Assembly (NCBI GenBank): GCA_025938035.1
Contig: JAICQE010000204.1
Coordinates: 1-6,995 of the forward strand
Reading direction: 5' to 3'
Source: Vicinamibacteria bacterium
Lineage (GTDB): Bacteria > Acidobacteriota > Vicinamibacteria > Vicinamibacterales > UBA2999
Length of the DNA stretch: 6,995 bases
The notes below the pieces were generated by a model, which worked only from the letters and a program-made list of their open reading frames with translations, was not told where the DNA came from and did not search any database. Position numbers and translations under genes: made by a program. Below are positions 4,467 to 6,995 of the stretch, piece after piece. Each line of letters opens with the position of its first letter. The first letter of the stretch is position 1.

Positions 4467-6830
4467 ATGAAAAGACTTCTCCTTCTCGCCGTCTGTCTGC
4501 TGATCGCGCAGAGCGGTCCGCGCGCGGCCGGTGCCGTGTTCACGTCGCAGCTCGGATACGCGCCGGGCGATCCGATGAGTGCGGTGCTCGCGGTGCCCGC
4601 GGGCACTCAGGTGACGCGTTCGTTCCGGATACTCGACGAGAACAACCTCGAGGCTTTTTCCGGCGATGCCGCGCGGGTGACGTTCTATCCGGGTGGATGG
4701 ACCGGCAACGACGCCGTTGGCGACACCTACTTGATCGATTTCACCGGAGCCGATATCCGACCCGGCCGCTATCGCGTCGAAAGCAACGGGATGTTCTCGC
4801 TGCCATTTGTGATCGCCGCTGACGTCTACGACGTTGCGCGGCTGCGGCCGCTCGAGTTCTTTCGCGTGCAGATGACCGGCGCTCCCTATAGCTGGGCGTC
4901 GCTCGACGGCGCATTCGGCGGTCACGCCGCGGATCACCTGGACGACGCACGGCAGGCGACGCGCAAGGACAAGGGCGGCGGTGATAACGCGCTGATTCAG
5001 CAGGACTACCTCGCTCTTCCGAACGGACGCCTCGACGTCTCGGGCGGCTGGTCCGACGCCGGCGACTACAACAAGTACATGGGCAATACGCCATGGGCCG
5101 CCTACGTGCTGCTGCTGACGCTCGAGGAGCACGACGCCTACTTGTCGGCTGTTGACGACGATCACAACGGCGTCGGGGACGTTCGAGATGTCGTTCCCAC
5201 GGCGCTCGACTGGATGCTGAAGATGCAGCATACAGATGGCTCCGTCTTCGAGCGCGTGTTCAATGGGTACAGCGCCGCGTTCGACGGGCGTCCGGATCGC
5301 GAAACGGACAACGTGCCGGGGACGTCCGATGACCGGCCGCTCGACACCGACAGGTATGCGGACATCACCGCCAAGCCGGTCTACGCCTGGGCTGTCGGCT
5401 CGCGGCTGTTCAACGACACGAGGTATCTGAACGCCGCACGGATCGCGTGGGATTGGGCGTTTGCAAATCAATCGCGGGTCAAGCCGAAGGTGTATGGCGG
5501 AGGGCTCTACTTTGGCGACGTCGAGATCGGGCTGACGCTGGGCGCACTGGAGTTGCACCGCGCGGAGATCGCGGCCGGACAGACGCCGGCCTCCAAGTAT
5601 CTCGCCTATGCATCGGCGCGCGTGCGGGCGCACCTCGATGCGGGCGACTGGGCCCATCCGAGCGGCTGGAACTTTCAGACGTCGTTTGCGCTGATGCGTT
5701 ACTACGACTTTGCCAGCGAGGCCGACCGGGCGCGCATCGTCGCCCAGATGAAAGCGCGATGGGACGCCGCCATTCACGCGCAGCGCCGAAACGCCTACCG
5801 CTTCAACGACGAATGGATCTACGGCGACTTCGGTCAGAACGACAACTCCGCGTCCAGCGCCAACGACGCCCTCTGGGTATATCGCCGGACCGGCGAGCGG
5901 CAGTACTACGACTACGCGGTCGATCAGCTGGCGTGGATCTTCGGGCGGAACCCGTTCGGTGAATCGTGGCTCTCCAGCCAGGCGGTGACGGAATACACCC
6001 GCGTGCCGCACTGGCGCGCGACGGCGAACCATCCGATCGAGGGCGTTGTTGTTCCTGGCGCAACCGATCGCAACGGCAACCGGCGGCCCGATTACACCGA
6101 CACCGGCGACTGGTTTTACAGCGAGCCGACCATCAACCAGCAGGCGATGTTCCTGCGCGCGCTGACGGAGCTCTCTCTCTCGTCGGGCGGCGTCGTGCAG
6201 CCGCCCGGCGATGTGGCGCCGCAGGTTTCGGTTGCCGCGCCGGCAAATGGAGCCGCCGTATTCGGCAGCGTGACTGTGGCGGCCATCATCAGCGACCTCG
6301 AAGGTGTAACCGCCGCGGCGTATCGAGTGGACGGCGGTGCCCCGATCACGATGGCGCTGGCCAGCGGAACCCCGCAGGGCGGACGGTGGGAGGCGGCGCT
6401 CAACACCATGCTCCTGACCGATGGCTCGCATCAGATCGTGGTCGACGCGACGGACACCGCTGGGCAGCAGTCCAGCGCGGTGGTTACGGTCAACGTGCAG
6501 AATGGCTCGTCGCAGCGGCTGCACGTCGAACGCGTCGACGCGGTGCTGATCAAGAAGGGCGGATCGCGCGCTCAAGGCCGCTGCGACGTGTTCATCTACG
6601 ACGCGTCCGGCATTCCGGTGCCGGGCGCCTCCGTCGCCGGTCATTGGACAGGCCTGGCAACGGACACGTTCGCGGTCGCAACGGGGTCCGACGGCAAGGC
6701 AGTCGATTACTCGAATTCGGCCAGCGCTCCGAGCGGCAGCTCGTTCACCTGCGCGGTCGATTCGGTGTCGAAGTCCGGCTGGGCGCGAGGCACCGACACG
6801 CAGACGTCGAGCACGGTGACGGTGCCGTAG
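4467..6830 (+). CDS. Secreted glycoside hydrolase family 9 enzyme with Ig-like domains
   Basis: A complete 787-residue secreted enzyme. Residues 1-23 form a signal peptide (MKRLLLLAVCLLIAQ.., likely cleavage after AAGA). Residues ~24-118 are the N-terminal Ig-like domain found in CelD-type GH9 enzymes (VFTSQLGYAPGDPMSAVL opening). The (alpha/alpha)6 catalytic domain runs ~122-570: DVSGGWSDAGDYNKYMG gives D197 and D200 (base and water-positioning pair in the family), and YSEPTIN gives E553 as the expected acid. GRNPFGESW and RVPHWR match the family's substrate-cleft segments. Acidic loops DDDHNGVGDVRD (230-241) and DRNGNRRPDYTD (534-545) look like calcium sites. A linker leads to a bacterial Ig-like domain (~583-678) and a further beta-rich domain (~684-787). 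GH9 members are mostly endoglucanases on beta-1,4-glucans, although some act on chitosan oligosaccharides; the substrate is not fixed here. No carbohydrate-binding module or dockerin is recognised. ATG 4467 is chosen because the signal peptide starts there. Confidence 0.93.
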   Translation: MKRLLLLAVCLLIAQSGPRAAGAVFTSQLGYAPGDPMSAVLAVPAGTQVTRSFRILDENNLEAFSGDAARVTFYPGGWTGNDAVGDTYLIDFTGADIRPGRYRVESNGMFSLPFVIAADVYDVARLRPLEFFRVQMTGAPYSWASLDGAFGGHAADHLDDARQATRKDKGGGDNALIQQDYLALPNGRLDVSGGWSDAGDYNKYMGNTPWAAYVLLLTLEEHDAYLSAVDDDHNGVGDVRDVVPTALDWMLKMQHTDGSVFERVFNGYSAAFDGRPDRETDNVPGTSDDRPLDTDRYADITAKPVYAWAVGSRLFNDTRYLNAARIAWDWAFANQSRVKPKVYGGGLYFGDVEIGLTLGALELHRAEIAAGQTPASKYLAYASARVRAHLDAGDWAHPSGWNFQTSFALMRYYDFASEADRARIVAQMKARWDAAIHAQRRNAYRFNDEWIYGDFGQNDNSASSANDALWVYRRTGERQYYDYAVDQLAWIFGRNPFGESWLSSQAVTEYTRVPHWRATANHPIEGVVVPGATDRNGNRRPDYTDTGDWFYSEPTINQQAMFLRALTELSLSSGGVVQPPGDVAPQVSVAAPANGAAVFGSVTVAAIISDLEGVTAAAYRVDGGAPITMALASGTPQGGRWEAALNTMLLTDGSHQIVVDATDTAGQQSSAVVTVNVQNGSSQRLHVERVDAVLIKKGGSRAQGRCDVFIYDASGIPVPGASVAGHWTGLATDTFAVATGSDGKAVDYSNSASAPSGSSFTCAVDSVSKSGWARGTDTQTSSTVTVP

Positions 6831-6833
6831 TTT

Positions 6834-6867
6834 GGGTTGCCTGGGTAGCTGGGTTGCCTGGGTAGCT
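6834..6867. repeat. 17-bp tandem repeat downstream of the GH9 gene
   Basis: GGGTTGCCTGGGTAGCT occurs twice in perfect tandem (6834-6850 and 6851-6867), followed by a degenerate GGGGAGCC. It fills the short gap between the convergent hydrolase and GGDEF genes. No stem-loop terminator is evident. Confidence 0.85.
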
Positions 6868-6879
6868 GGGGAGCCGGGG

Positions 6880-6995
6880 TCAGCCGAGGCGGCGGGCGCG
6901 CGCGAACTTGCCGCGATACATCCGGGCGTCGGCAGCGGCGAAGAGCGCTTCGAAGGTGTTGCCGTCCTTGGGGAACACCGCGATGCCGGCGCAGA
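6880..6995 (-). CDS. GGDEF-domain protein (diguanylate cyclase), C-terminal end only
   Basis: Reading leftwards from the window edge, the minus strand encodes CAGIAVFPKDGNTFEALFAA then ADARMYRGKFARARRLG and a TGA at 6880-6882. The pattern S/C-x-GIA-x-FP-x-DG-x-x-x-x-x-L-x-x-AAD-x-x-MY-x-x-K is the characteristic last helix and strand of GGDEF domains, which make cyclic di-GMP from two GTP. Only about 37 residues are visible; the GGDEF active-site loop and any sensor domain lie beyond the right edge, so catalytic competence cannot be judged. It is convergent with the GH9 gene, 49 bp away. Confidence 0.8.
   Translation of the reverse strand, partial: CAGIAVFPKDGNTFEALFAAADARMYRGKFARARRLG

Noticed and set aside
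5447..5962. Alternative-frame open reading frames inside the GH9 gene
   Set aside because: These are Arg-rich shadow translations of the catalytic domain.
4056..6644. An 862-codon open frame on the minus strand, antisense to the GH9 gene
   Set aside because: It is mostly the GC-rich antisense of a clear GH9 enzyme, with Arg/Val/His-rich low-information sequence. Only its last ~40 codons are real, and these belong to the transposase remnant.

Overview
The window is GC-rich bacterial DNA, most likely a fragment of a soil-type chromosome. The gene content (split LigD-type end-joining enzymes, secreted GH9 hydrolase with Ig-like tail domains, flavin amine oxidase, GGDEF protein, IS1-like transposase remnant) would fit an Acidobacteriota (Vicinamibacteria-like) genome. 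That placement is inference from gene style only; there is no rRNA or marker gene here.

Layout, left to right. (1) 1-1074, plus strand: the C-terminal ~357 residues of a flavin amine oxidase whose FAD-binding N-terminus lies off the left edge; it carries an in-frame 33-bp repeat unit. (2) 1235-1522, plus strand: a 95-residue coiled-coil protein with one C-terminal membrane helix, built partly from a 33-bp tandem duplication. (3) 3349-1539, minus strand: a two-gene operon for an ATP-dependent DNA ligase followed, with a 4-nt overlap, by a LigD-type primase-polymerase. Together these match the ligase and polymerase modules of LigD, but as separate proteins and without a visible 3'-phosphoesterase (PE) module or Ku. 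(4) 3364-4303: a ~940-bp segment bounded by 32-bp inverted repeats (29/32 matching). It holds a small two-helix membrane protein, a 67-residue XRE-type HTH protein and the frameshifted C-terminal remnant of an IS1-like DDE transposase; I read it as a decayed mobile element with passenger genes. Its left repeat ends about 15 bp from the ligase start. (5) 4304-4466: a leader with several perfect inverted repeats. (6) 4467-6830, plus strand: a complete secreted GH9 glycoside hydrolase with an N-terminal Ig-like domain, GH9 catalytic domain, one bacterial Ig-like domain and a further beta-rich C-terminal domain. (7) 6834-6867: a 17-bp tandem repeat. (8) 6880-6995, minus strand: the C-terminal end of a GGDEF (diguanylate cyclase) protein running off the right edge.

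Only the ligase and polymerase are clearly functionally linked (non-homologous end joining or related gap repair). The amine oxidase, the coiled-coil protein, the hydrolase and the GGDEF protein look like independent chromosomal genes. The most unusual region is the repeat-bounded segment at 3364-4303 and its position against the end-joining operon.
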